Assembly (NCBI GenBank): GCA_964455525.1
Contig: CAYVWR010000002.1
Span: 310,001-374,000 of the forward strand
From: JAFDZV01 sp964455525
GTDB lineage: Bacteria; Bacteroidota; Ignavibacteria; OLB7
Length of the DNA stretch: 64,000 nucleotides
Direction of reading: 5' to 3'
The position numbers and the translations under genes are program-made. Below the pieces are notes generated by a model, which was not told the origin of the DNA, did not search any database, and saw only the letters and a program-made list of their open reading frames with translations. Positions 10,261-17,866 of the stretch are shown here, piece by piece (the first letter of the stretch is position 1; each line of letters begins with the position of its first letter).

Positions 10261-10438
10261 GCGCCAACGTCCTCCTGGGATGGAACTTTTCTTCATCCTA
10301 CCCATTATTCTTGGAGGTAATCCAGATGCTGTAGATAATCGCATATTTCTAAATCGAAAGCAGCATATAGATGCCGTTCGATATTGGAATCGCATAGTCC
10401 GTGACCTCAAAGGTGGAGTGATAGATCATAAACCGTAG
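10244..10438 (+). CDS. Small protein resembling the toxin-tip C-terminus (GGNP...H...YWNR motif)
   Basis: This 64-residue frame starts at an ATG 17 nt before the end of the SUKH gene, in another frame. Its C-terminal part (LPIILGGNPDAVDN, then NRKQH, then YWNRIVRDL) lines up with the last 40 residues of the Rhs tip (HPVKFAGSPIDPAN, then DRNIH, then PWWNRLLKDI). It keeps the Asn and second His but has Leu where the tip has the first His. It is preserved without change at 20707-20901, which argues that it is translated. Two readings are possible: a small mimic protein, or the C-terminal extension of the SUKH protein split off by a frameshift. Function unknown. Confidence 0.55.
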   Translation: MDSSHKRQRPPGMELFFILPIILGGNPDAVDNRIFLNRKQHIDAVRYWNRIVRDLKGGVIDHKP

Positions 10439-10476
10439 GGATTACTATGCACAGATGTTGCTTGACTGCGCCAATG

Positions 10477-10632
10477 TTAGCTCCGGTTGCTCAATAACGA
10501 TTCGGGAGGCATTCCCGGATCAATTGGCAGCAATGCCTGCATATCGAAGGTTCCCTCCGGATCACGCACGATCACCCAGCGGATAGTGAGGATCTCTTCG
10601 TCGGCACTTATGGAAGAACTCGGCGTGCCAAT
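10477..10632 (-). pseudogene. IS4/IS701-type DDE transposase fragment, copy A
   Basis: Read on the minus strand this gives about 50 residues, including ILTIRWVIVRDPEGTFD then QALLPIDPG. That resembles the segment found near the C-terminal part of DDE transposases of the IS4/IS701 kind (RWVLVRDP.G.F..QALL). The frame is closed at both ends and no terminal repeats are visible, so it is a relic. The same fragment is present in the duplicated segment at 20940-21095, so it was there before the duplication. Confidence 0.55.
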
Positions 10633-10693
10633 ATTAAATTAGGTCTGAATCCAACTTATACGCCAGTCGAGACTATCTAGAGAAATCGCGATT

Positions 10694-10753
10694 GAGAACG
10701 TGGTGGTCGTAGATTCTATGCCGCTGCGAGGCGAAAGCATGGTCGTGCCATGA
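10694..10753 (+). pseudogene. 3' remnant of the cassette partner gene (gene X), copy 1
   Basis: Only the last 19 codons remain (ENVVVVDSMPLRGES and on). They match the C-terminus of the longer gene X fragments at 12340, 14399 and 18460. As there, the stop overlaps the start of the 107-residue gene as ATGA. Confidence 0.5.
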
Positions 10754-11073
10754 AAAGCTTTAATACGTACGGATATAAAGGCGGCAATTGTATCGAATCT
10801 GCAAGGAGGGAACTTGAAAACCTCCTTGGGATACACATGATCGCACATGATAGTAGCTTTCGATGTGGTCTATATTATCAATATGATGGCATAGATGAGG
10901 AGAATTTTATGTTGCAATGTAATTATGATGAATCTGACGATGAATGGAACGAACCGAAACATAAGTCGTATCCGTTGCTGCTGTATGTCTCAGAAACACT
11001 TAGAAGCTCTGATCTGAATGATATCCTAACCTCGACCAATAAATTTGATCTATTGAGACATGAAGAATTATAA
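10750..11073 (+). CDS. 107-residue cassette protein (gene Y), copy 1; putative immunity protein
   Basis: A small acidic protein with the family landmarks TYGYKG, ESARRELENLLGI, HDSSFRCGLYY, NYDESDDEWNEP and YPLLLYV. I do not recognise the family. Five copies in one island, each next to toxin or immunity genes and in a compact cassette, point to an immunity role, but that is inference from context. The start overlaps the remnant of gene X by ATGA, which suggests that X and Y were once translationally coupled. The copy at 18678 differs at only a few residues. An IS630-type element begins 21 bp after the stop. Confidence 0.7.
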   Translation: MKSFNTYGYKGGNCIESARRELENLLGIHMIAHDSSFRCGLYYQYDGIDEENFMLQCNYDESDDEWNEPKHKSYPLLLYVSETLRSSDLNDILTSTNKFDLLRHEEL

Positions 11074-11094
11074 GCTGAGGCTAAGAGGGTGTCT

Positions 11095-12176
11095 TATTGA
11101 CAAGCTCATTGTGATCTAAAGGATGATATCTTTGCCGCGAGGTATTCCAATGGCAAAGCATCAACACAGAAAACTCGACTGGCGCGAAGAACGCCGCTTC
11201 CGTGCCTGGGATCTCCACCAACAACGCTGGAAGCAATGCGATATCGCAACAGCGCTCGGCGTCATCGAAGGTGCCATCAGCCAGTGGCTGGCTCGTGCAC
11301 GCAGCGGCGGAAGCGATGCTCTGCATAATCGCCCCCACTCTGGTGCGACCGCTCGACTTACCGATGAGCAACGTGAACGCATCCCTGGGTTGCTGGCACT
11401 CGGAGCCGAACACTACGGCTTCCTCGGCGGTGTCTGGACGAGCACGCGTGTCGCCGAGGTGATTGAACGCCAATTCGGTGTGCGCTACAATGTCTCGCAT
11501 GTCAGGCGTCTGCTGCATGCTCTGGGGTTCTCTGTGCAGAAGCCAGAGGTCAAGGCCACTCAGCGCAACGAGGAAGCGATTGCTGAGTGGGTGCAGCAGA
11601 AACTGTCGGCGATTAAAAAAAAGCGATAGAGGAAGGACGCACCCTCGTCTACGTCGATGAGTCAGGGTTCTATCTGCTGCCATCGGTTGTTCGCACCTGG
11701 GCCGTCCGGGCCGATACACCAGTACTGCGTTCACCGTTGAGCCGTGAGCATCTGTCGGTCATCAGTGCTCTGAGCGATGATGGGCGCTTGCTGATGCAGG
11801 TGCGAGATGACTCCATCAAGAGTCAGGATTGTATCGGCTTCCTGAAACACCTTGTCCGGCATCTGGGGAAGGTGCTGGTCGTCTGGGATGGCGCTCCGAT
11901 CCACCGTTCGATACTGGTGAAGGAGTATCTGCGCAGTCAGAGCAACGGGCAGGTTCATTTGGAATATCTGCCGGGGTATGCTCCGGCAGTCAACCCTGAT
12001 GAGGGTGTCTGGCGATATCTGAAGCAAGTCGAGTTACGCACTGTGTGCTGTGGCACGCTGAAGCGCTTGCGCTATGAGTTGGTGTGTGCGGTAAAGCGCC
12101 TTCGGCAGAAAGCTGATGTGCTACGGAGCTTTTTACGCCAGGCCCTACCATTTAGTTATCAATGAGCTTGTCAGTA
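11095..12176 (+). mobile_element. IS630-family insertion sequence, copy 1
   Basis: The ends are inverted repeats reading TTATTGACAAGCTCATTG at the left and TTACTGACAAGCTCATTG at the right (reverse complement), with TA at both outer edges, the target duplication typical of IS630/Tc1-type elements. It carries one transposase gene in two frames. A second, decayed copy in the opposite orientation lies at 19023-20098. The right flank (12175-12199) is a 25-bp piece identical to an IS5-type relic at 18132-18156, so this element jumped into older IS debris. Confidence 0.85.
11150..12165 (+). CDS. IS630-family transposase (two frames joined by -1 frameshift)
   Basis: Frame 1 (start ATG 11150 after GAGGT; stop near 11629) carries the helix-turn-helix half: WKQCDIATALGV, AISQWLARARSGG. 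Frame 2 (to 12165) carries the DDE catalytic half: VYVDESGFY, LVVWDGAPIH, NPDEGVWRYLK. The junction is a run of eight A followed by G, which in frame 1 reads A AAA AAG, a classic X XXY YYZ slippery heptamer; slipping back one base leads directly into frame 2. All three catalytic acids are present, so this copy may be active. Start at 11123 is possible but has a poorer ribosome site. Confidence 0.85.
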
Positions 12177-12194
12177 AGTCGTAGCCGCGTGCGC

Positions 12195-12340
12195 AGCGAT
12201 CCTCTTTGTGTGGAGGGTCTTCACAGGTGAGAAGAGCGTTCAACGACCTGTAAGATCGGTCTGAGAGAAGGTTATCAGACCCTGTTAGACCTGCCGCTAC
12301 CGTATTGTCTGTTCCTGGCGTGTGCTTCGGCGTTGTTGAT
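12195..12340 (+). repeat. Leader of the X-Y cassette repeat, copy 1 (repeats at 14251 and 18317)
   Basis: This stretch (GATCCTCTTTGTGTGG, TCTTCACAGGTG, then GATCGGTCTGAG and ACCTGCCGCTACCGTATTG) recurs with small changes before the X-Y gene pair at 14251-14400 and 18317-18460. It is non-coding in all three copies as far as I can see and marks the upstream border of the duplicated cassette. Confidence 0.6.
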
Positions 12341-12564
12341 CGTATGACGAATCAGTTGATGAGGATCATAGCCCATTTCTTGAACAGATCCGAAATTCTC
12401 TTAATGCAACAATGATTCTGGATGTATGGAGCGCAGGTCCTTCTATAGGTTATCGTTGGTGGGTACAGTTGGAGGGAATCCAAAGCTCTACCGGAATGCC
12501 ATTGTCTGAGAAAGTAGTAGTAGATCCTACGTCGCTGCGAGGCGAAAACATTATCATACCATGA
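12340..12564 (+). pseudogene. Gene X fragment (MILDAW family), copy 2
   Basis: About 74 in-frame codons: VDEDHSPFLEQI, MILDVWSAGPSIGYRWW, EGIQSSTGMPLSE, then VVVDPTSLRGEN and a stop overlapping the next ATG. The same segment is seen at 14399 and 18460, and a longer relative is the 16097-16852 gene. The 5' part is missing and an in-frame stop lies just upstream, so it is probably a relic kept only because it sits next to gene Y. Confidence 0.5.
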
Positions 12565-12884
12565 AGATATTTGATACATACGGATATAAAGGTGATAACT
12601 GCATCGAATCTGCAAGGAAGGAACTTGAAACTCTCCTTGGTATACACATGGTCGCACATGATAGTAGCTTCCGATGTGGTCTATACTATCGGTACAGGGG
12701 GGTAGGTGTCGAAAGATTTATGTTGCAATGTAATTACGATGAATCTGAGGATGAGTGGAATGAGCCGAAGTATAAATCGTATCCGCTATTGCTGTATGTC
12801 GTGCAAGCTTCGGGCAGCCGCGAACTCAAGGATATCTTAACCTCGACTAACATGTTCGATCTGCTGGAGCGTGAAGAACTCTAA
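12561..12884 (+). CDS. 107-residue cassette protein (gene Y), copy 2; putative immunity protein
   Basis: Full-length member of the family described at 10750 (TYGYKGDNC, HDSSFRCGLYYRY, NYDESEDEWNEP, LLLYV), but clearly diverged from copies 1 and 4 in the second half (VVQASGSRELKDIL). It lies 24 bp upstream of the orphan PD-(D/E)XK toxin tip gene, in the same frame. The family has no name that I know. Confidence 0.7.
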   Translation: MKIFDTYGYKGDNCIESARKELETLLGIHMVAHDSSFRCGLYYRYRGVGVERFMLQCNYDESEDEWNEPKYKSYPLLLYVVQASGSRELKDILTSTNMFDLLEREEL

Positions 12885-12908
12885 GCTCACGTTCGGAATG
12901 CTGAACGG

Positions 12909-13460
12909 ATGACCTTGTTGGGCCAGCCAGTGCCATATGACGAGACACTGGTCTCACGATCATTGACAAGGCATCTGCCGTTGTATGATGCCGGGGCGTT
13001 ACATGCAGTTGGGCATGTGGAGGCCATACAGGAGTTGCAGGCACCTTTGATCGGTCCTCCACCCTTAAGGCCATCTGTAACGATCGTGAGAGGAGCGCAG
13101 GGGAGGCTTGTAATTGATGGGGCAGCCTACCAGAAAGAAATTGATTATGCGAAAGAGCTTGTACGCAAAGGGCATAATGTCGTACTTCGTGGGAAGAGGG
13201 CGGAAGGGGGAGATCTCATAGTAGATGGTGATCTGTGGGAGTTGAAGACATTACAGTCACCTTCGATAAATGCAGTGCGAAATAATATCAAGGGCGCTAA
13301 AAAACAGAGTCCTATAGTCGTTATCGATGGTCGTTCTGCTGGTCTATCGTATGAGGTGGCAAGGCAAGCGGTCACTGCATCGGCTGCTGCTGGTAGGATG
13401 GGTGAGATAAAGAAACTAGTTGTCCATACAGTAAACGGTGATTACATCTGGGTGCCATGA
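12909..13460 (+). CDS. Orphan Rhs/CDI-type toxin tip, PD-(D/E)XK-like nuclease
   Basis: A 183-residue protein without signal peptide. The C-terminal 115 residues look like a PD-(D/E)XK nuclease: YQKEIDYAKELVRKGHNV (helix with Glu), GGDLIVDG (Asp) and WELKTL (ExK), followed by NAVRNNIKGAKKQ and a VVIDGRS strand. This layout occurs in the C-terminal nuclease tips of CdiA and Rhs proteins, which cut DNA or tRNA in target cells. There is no Rhs core in front, so this is a displaced tip; it may be silent until recombined onto an Rhs gene, or its ATG may be fortuitous. The stop overlaps the next gene by ATGA, as toxin-immunity pairs often do. Confidence 0.72.
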   Translation: MTLLGQPVPYDETLVSRSLTRHLPLYDAGALHAVGHVEAIQELQAPLIGPPPLRPSVTIVRGAQGRLVIDGAAYQKEIDYAKELVRKGHNVVLRGKRAEGGDLIVDGDLWELKTLQSPSINAVRNNIKGAKKQSPIVVIDGRSAGLSYEVARQAVTASAAAGRMGEIKKLVVHTVNGDYIWVP

Positions 13461-14107
13461 GCGAAACATTTGAACTTGTGTCAATTGAGAACAAACAGCA
13501 GCTTTCATTAGGGAAGTTGGTCTGCTTCGATTTTTATAATCGCCCCATTCCATGGAAGTTCGCTGGTTTTATAGACCAGGAAACGGGGAAATGGGTAACG
13601 CAAGACGAACTGGTTCCAATGATCGCACGATTTTGTGCATCCAACCGCTATACTACTCTCCAAATTATGACTGGTGAGGCCCTGATTAGCTTAGCGGAAG
13701 ATGATGATTATGATGCCTGGCATGATTTTCAATCTATTGTGGACATGATGGATTATGAACCTTCTGGTGGCTTTCCCTTGGATGGCATGAGCGAAACATT
13801 TGAACTTGTGTCAATTGAGAACAAACAGCAGCTTTCATTAGGGAAGTTGGTCTGCCTGGACCTTAAGAATAATGCCATTCCGTGGCAGTTCGTTGGCTTT
13901 ATAGACCAGGAAACGGGGAAATGGGTAACACAAGACGAACTGATTTCATTGATTACGCGATTTTGTGCATCCAATCGCTATACTACTCTCCAAATTATGA
14001 CTGGTGAGGCCCTGGTTAGCTTAGTGGAAGAAGATGATAATGCCTGGCATTATTTTCAATCTGTTCGTGCGATGATGAGTTATGAACCTTCTGGTGGCTT
14101 TCCCTAA
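13457..14107 (+). CDS. Putative immunity protein with fused tandem duplication
   Basis: The 216-residue product is two nearly identical units, 13457-13786 and 13787-14107. Each begins MSETFELVSIENKQQLSLGK, has FIDQETGKWVTQDEL and ASNRYTTLQIMTGEAL, and ends EPSGGFP. In the second unit FP is followed at once by the stop; in the first it reads through LDG into the second start. So two tandem immunity genes were fused when the first stop was lost. Position directly after the PD-(D/E)XK tip (4-bp overlap) makes it the probable cognate immunity protein. The family is not one I can name. Confidence 0.7.
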   Translation: MSETFELVSIENKQQLSLGKLVCFDFYNRPIPWKFAGFIDQETGKWVTQDELVPMIARFCASNRYTTLQIMTGEALISLAEDDDYDAWHDFQSIVDMMDYEPSGGFPLDGMSETFELVSIENKQQLSLGKLVCLDLKNNAIPWQFVGFIDQETGKWVTQDELISLITRFCASNRYTTLQIMTGEALVSLVEEDDNAWHYFQSVRAMMSYEPSGGFP

Positions 14108-14398
14108 CAATGGAGAGAGAGTGGTCTGGTTGCTGATTATTCCTGAGCGTTGGAGAGCTGTCTGTAGTGCGAGTAGGCGAACCTCAGAGGACTATGACAA
14201 TCTCGATATGCTCGACTGATTCCAGCGGCTGGTGGGAACTGCCCTGTAAGGAGCGATCCTCTTTGTGTGGACGGTCTTCACAGGTGAGAAGAGCGTTCAA
14301 CGTCCTGTAAGATCGGTCTGAGGGAAGGTTATCAGACCCTGTCAGACCTGCCGCTACCGTATTGTCCGTTCCTGGCATGCGCTTCGGTGTTGTTGGAG
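14108..14398. repeat. Spacer containing the cassette leader repeat, copy 2
   Basis: No gene is visible. From 14217 (TGATTCCAGCGGCTGG) onward it matches 18283-18460, and from 14251 it matches 12195-12340, so it is the upstream part of the repeated X-Y cassette. Confidence 0.55.
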
Positions 14399-14624
14399 GT
14401 GGGACAAATCAGTTGATGAGGATGACAGCCCATTTCTTGAGCAAATCCAAGCCCCCCTTAATGCAGCAATGATTCTAGATGCATGGAGCGCAGGGCCTTT
14501 TATAGGTTGTCGTTGGTGGGGACCGTTGGAGGGAATCCAAAACTCTACCGGAGTGCCATTGTCCGAGAAAGTAATAGTAGTAGATCCTACATCGCTGCGA
14601 GGCGAAAGCATTATCATGCCATGA
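14399..14624 (+). pseudogene. Gene X fragment (MILDAW family), copy 3
   Basis: In-frame codons give VDEDDSPFLEQIQ, AAMILDAWSAGPFIG, EGIQNSTGVPLSE, VVDPTSLRGES and a stop overlapping the next ATG. It corresponds to 12340-12564 and 18460-18681; the N-terminal half of the gene is absent. Confidence 0.5.
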
Positions 14625-14944
14625 AGATATTTGATACGTACGGGTATAAAGGTGATAACTGCATCGAATCCGCAAGGAGGAGAGTTGAAGCTCTCCTTGG
14701 GATACACATGGTCGCACATGATAGTAGCTTTCGATGTGGTTTATACTATCACTATAGGGGGGTAGATGGAGAAATATTTATGTTGCTATGTAATTATGAT
14801 GAATCTGAAGGTGAGTGGAATGAACCGAAGTATAAGTCGTATCCGCTATTGCTGGATATCGCATAAGCTTCGGGCAGCCGCGAACTTAAGGATATCTTAA
14901 CCTCGACTAACATGTTCGATCTGCTGGAGCGTAAAGAACTCTAA
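14621..14944 (+). pseudogene. Gene Y copy 3, truncated by a nonsense codon
   Basis: The first 81 codons match the 107-residue family (TYGYKGDNC, HDSSFRCGLYYHY, YPLLLDIA). A CAA in copy 2 is TAA here (stop at 14864-14866), yet the remaining 26 codons are still recognisable to 14944. This is a recent single-base loss, probably leaving a shortened protein without function. Confidence 0.65.
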
Positions 14945-15128
14945 GCACTCACGGTAAAATTTCCTGACATTTTGCTGGAGTAAATCCGCCAGTAACCGAT
15001 TTTTGAAGCCGACCGCATATTAGTAAATTTATCCGTAGGTACTTATAGAGTGTTAACATGATAGATCAATATTACGACCGGCTCGACGAAAAAAACTGAC
15101 CCTAAAGGGAATTTTACGAAAATGATTT

Positions 15129-15557
15129 CTATACTTCAAACGGTAGTACCCTAGCCTTTGAAAGGCCTGCTTTCTTGAGGACCTCAATTACTCGCTCTGA
15201 AACGATCAACTGAAGCGGTGCAGGTATAAGTCCAAAATCATCCTTGCCTGGAATCCCATCCACCTTTAGCCAAACGAATTTTGGAAGTTGACACTCTGGA
15301 TGAAACTCGTAAAAATCTTCAGATGCAGTAATCTCGACTTCATCAAAGCTCATTCCCGTAGCTCCGATTGACAGCAAACCCTGCTGGGCTTGTTCTGTAA
15401 CAACAAAGCAAGGAAAACTAGTCTGAATTGCATCCTCAGGCCAACCTAAGAACTCGTAATTCAGCCTATGAATAATGGGAGGATGTATACTTGTGTCTAG
15501 CACAGTGTTCTCTCCAAGCACACCGGCCAATTCTGGATATAGATTAAAATATCTCAT
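15129..15557 (-). CDS. Putative immunity-type protein of unknown family
   Basis: A 142-residue soluble protein, MRYFNLYPELAGVLGENTVL at the start, with FYEFHPECQLPKFVWLKVDG and a C-terminal DDFGL plus LIVSERVIEVLKKAGLSKA. The DDFGL...LVVSER...L...GL ending is a layout I associate with Rhs-linked immunity proteins of the MXAN_0049/Imm43 kind, but I cannot confirm this by eye. An AGGA sits about 8 nt before the ATG. It is the only intact gene on the minus strand in the island, so it may have been inverted with a lost toxin. Confidence 0.6.
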   Translation of the reverse strand: MRYFNLYPELAGVLGENTVLDTSIHPPIIHRLNYEFLGWPEDAIQTSFPCFVVTEQAQQGLLSIGATGMSFDEVEITASEDFYEFHPECQLPKFVWLKVDGIPGKDDFGLIPAPLQLIVSERVIEVLKKAGLSKARVLPFEV

Positions 15558-15701
15558 AAGATATCCTGTGTGCGTTGACGCCTAGTTACAGGCGCTACAC
15601 ATGATTATGTAATCCTTGTAAGGCTTATGTGATCGGTTGTGCTCTAAATAGCCTTATTAGGTAGAGCATGTTGACAGATAGTGGGTAATCATCTTAGGGG
15701 C

Positions 15702-15753
15702 ATGAGACGCTATGAACTCACCGATGTGCAGTGTGCCCGCATCGAACACCCTT
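15702..15753 (+). pseudogene. N-terminal scrap of an IS5-family transposase
   Basis: ATG plus MRRYELTDVQCARIEH reproduces the usual start of IS5-group transposases (RRYELTDAQW.RI). The frame then leaves the family. A C-terminal relic of the same kind of transposase lies at 17947-18280 on the other strand; the two could be the ends of one broken element. Confidence 0.45.
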
Positions 15754-15849
15754 ACATAATACTCAATCAAGGTTTCTCTCCATAGATTCAGCAATAGATC
15801 GCAAAGTATGTATACAAGTGGCTTATATACAAGTAAAATAATATACATG

Positions 15850-16087
15850 AGAATCCTGAATGGGTGCCTGCTGTACAACCACATCCTTCCGATGCTATCA
15901 TTGAAGCTGAAACAATATTAGTTAAAGGCAGAATCGTCGGCTGCTGGTTCGGTGGGAGAAAAAAGCGGAGAATCATCGAGCGCTGGTTGACTTCGTCTTC
16001 GCATTAATGGTCTATCGCATGACTCATTTTCTGTCAATAAACAAGTCCCAATAGGTTTTGGGGTAGGCTCTTATAAAAAACTTTAGA
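15850..16087 (+). pseudogene. Possible decayed Rhs toxin-tip remnant before gene X
   Basis: Two coding-like stretches in different frames adjoin: HPSDAIIEAETILVKGRIVG, then after a frame change and a stop INGLSHDSFSVNKQV with GFGVGSYKKL ending at TAG 16087. The next gene starts 10 bp later. A broken toxin C-terminus directly before an immunity gene would match the rest of the island, but this is inference from composition and position. Confidence 0.3.
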
Positions 16088-16096
16088 GGTGCTGCT

Positions 16097-16384
16097 GTGT
16101 CTATGAGGTATGGGATCATTTACTGGAGATTTGACGGTGTTATTTACCTAGAGCAATTGATAAATTCTTTTAAATTGAGAGGGTTCGATTTGCTTAATCC
16201 ACCTCACAGCTCTATCGTTACATGGAGACTAGATGATAGTGATGAAGATGATGGTGATGCTCAAGATGATGAGGATAATAGTGGTGGGAGGTTTAACTAT
16301 ATGGATTCCCCATTGAACCCTGCTATGATCTTGGATGCATGGAAGACTGGCTTGTGCTTGGGATATAGCTTGGGAGTATACTAG
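16097..16384 (+). CDS. Gene X-like protein, N-terminal half (ends at in-frame TAG)
   Basis: 95 residues: YGIIYWRFDGVIYLEQLI, an acidic linker rich in D and E, then PAMILDAWKTGLCLGYSLG. The MILDAW..G...GYS part matches the gene X fragments at 12340, 14399 and 18460, so this shows what the missing N-terminus looked like. The TAG at 16382 falls where the relatives read WIQQEG or WVQLEG; the frame continues in phase (EGTTGVTEVSSS) into the 16430 frame. It is therefore probably one gene broken by a nonsense change. Likely immunity-type by context only. Confidence 0.5.
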   Translation: MSMRYGIIYWRFDGVIYLEQLINSFKLRGFDLLNPPHSSIVTWRLDDSDEDDGDAQDDEDNSGGRFNYMDSPLNPAMILDAWKTGLCLGYSLGVY

Positions 16385-16429
16385 GAAGGTACTACGGGTG
16401 TAACTGAAGTTTCTTCAAGCATATGGCGC

Positions 16430-16852
16430 GTGGGAGATGATGTTGTAGCTGAATTGTATGTTGTGGATGGACTTAACCGTCCATATCGGCAGAATCTGCT
16501 CCAGCTTGTTGAAGAACGTTTCTTCTTTCTGGCAGATCGCGGCATCGCTGAATTGTATGTTGCCGATCTTGGTGGTAGAACTGAAGACTATCAGTGGGAT
16601 AAGCTTGTTCTTGGAACAGAGTCGGAATATGAGGCGATTATTCGAGGCGGGCTTTCGTTTCCCAATAGCATCGCAATCCGTAATGATAAAGCCAGAGGCT
16701 TAATAAAATATTTCTCCGGATTGCAGGACTGGAGCGTGGAAAACCGAGGAGACTATATGATCTTTAGAGGTGTCGATATTAATCAACATCCTGATCCTAT
16801 TGATCGTCGAGAATATTTAGAGCAATTGCGGTTGAAGAGATGGTGGTCGTGA
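16430..16852 (+). CDS. Gene X-like protein, C-terminal half
   Basis: 140 residues in the same frame as the gene ending at 16384, starting at a GTG. It contains RFFFLADRGIAELYVADLGG and GTESEYEAIIRGGLSFPNS. A diverged copy of this part is found in the fragment at 22848-23114 (FLFLADQGVAELLVAGLGG). After the stop, the coding pattern continues in another frame to about 16947 (KVFGRFRAFLDPIEPSDEIW), so the 3' end is also disturbed. No function can be assigned. Confidence 0.45.
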   Translation: MGDDVVAELYVVDGLNRPYRQNLLQLVEERFFFLADRGIAELYVADLGGRTEDYQWDKLVLGTESEYEAIIRGGLSFPNSIAIRNDKARGLIKYFSGLQDWSVENRGDYMIFRGVDINQHPDPIDRREYLEQLRLKRWWS

Positions 16853-17173
16853 CGAATCTGATAAAGTGTTTGGCAGATTTAGAGCCTTCCTTGATCCTAT
16901 TGAGCCGAGCGATGAAATCTGGATGGTCGAACAATCTGAGTTATAGAGGATAGTGTAGGTTAGTCCTGATTCCCTCAAAAATCTTGAGGGCAAACAGGCG
17001 TAATTCCTGTTTATTTGATATCTGCGGACTATGCAGAGATTCGTCTCTGACTGAGGTCTATTCCAGAGGTTGGAGATTCGATCTTTGGAGCGAATTCCTG
17101 TCTCAATAGGGATGCCTTATGGGGGTAGTTTTCAATCCTCCGACTATACTTCATATCTTTTGTTCTTATGCAT

Positions 17174-17384
17174 CTTCTCGCCGGATGCCGATTCCACCTG
17201 GACCTGGTACGACCAGTGGGGACGTCCGCGATTCTCGCAGGAACGTCGTCAGGCCGATAGTGGCGTGTATGGCTATGTGAACTACGATGATCTCGGCCGT
17301 GTTGTTGAGTCCGGGATCAGCACGCTTGCGATCACCGGTCGTGCGTTTGTCGATCAGGTGAACAACCCTGGCTTCCCGTCAATG
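17174..17384 (+). repeat. Displaced copy of an Rhs core segment (matches 6470-6680)
   Basis: About 210 bp are almost identical to the YD-repeat region of the big Rhs gene (FSPDADSTWTWYDQWGRPRF to AFVDQVNNPGFPS); I see only single-base differences, such as GCC to ACC. It is GC-rich inside AT-rich DNA. Outside these borders similarity stops at once. Such core pieces in front of orphan tips are the homology that allows tip exchange in Rhs loci. Confidence 0.85.
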
Positions 17385-17414
17385 AAGTGTATTTGAAAAA
17401 TGGCAAGAGTAGGG

Positions 17415-17532
17415 ACTAGCCATATCTGTAAGAGATCTTCATAAAACTACTGGCATAGTTACGAATGAATTTCGGATACTACCGCCTGCTTCAGGGAAGC
17501 TAGGTGAATTTATTGTTCCGAAAGGGAGGTGA
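17415..17532 (+). pseudogene. Remnant of an Rhs toxin-tip C-terminus
   Basis: The last 35 codons before TGA read VRDLHKTTGIVTNEF, then RILPPASGKLGEFIVPKGR. The stretch is closed by a TAG upstream and follows the displaced Rhs core piece. Its stop runs into the ribosome site of the next gene, the usual spacing of a toxin tip and its immunity gene. I read it as the end of a deleted tip. Confidence 0.4.
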
Positions 17533-17533
17533 T

Positions 17534-17866
17534 ATGTTCTGTTGTGCAGGATTCCAAAACTTGATATCAAGTGCAGGGCAGAGAGGGCTTGCTGTAATCG
17601 TTTGGAGGAGTAAATATGCAATTAGGTTTATTCTCCAGTCTCGTGGAATAGATTTTAGTGATGAAGATAGAGTTGAACTTGATCCACCCATCGTTGATAT
17701 CAATATCTCCTTTGATGTTGGCTTGCGCTATTGCCCGTTTTGTGGTCGGCGTCTGAGTGAACTAGCTGGATCGTCACCGAAAGGCTTTGAAGAATTGGCT
17801 AGAGTCCATGAAGATTTTAATGGGCTAAATATACAGTTGTTCGGTAATCATGAAGATAATAGGTGA
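17534..17866 (+). CDS. Putative immunity protein with CPFCG zinc-ribbon-like motif
   Basis: ATG 17534 follows AGGGAGGTGAT, the best ribosome site in the island, so I prefer it to the GTG at 17504. The product (110 residues) has FCCAGFQNLI at the start, a middle strand region and YCPFCGRRLSEL near residue 75, a single CXXC pair that could bind metal or be structural. It follows a toxin-tip remnant and a displaced Rhs core piece, so an immunity role is likely. I cannot name the family. Confidence 0.6.
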   Translation: MFCCAGFQNLISSAGQRGLAVIVWRSKYAIRFILQSRGIDFSDEDRVELDPPIVDINISFDVGLRYCPFCGRRLSELAGSSPKGFEELARVHEDFNGLNIQLFGNHEDNR

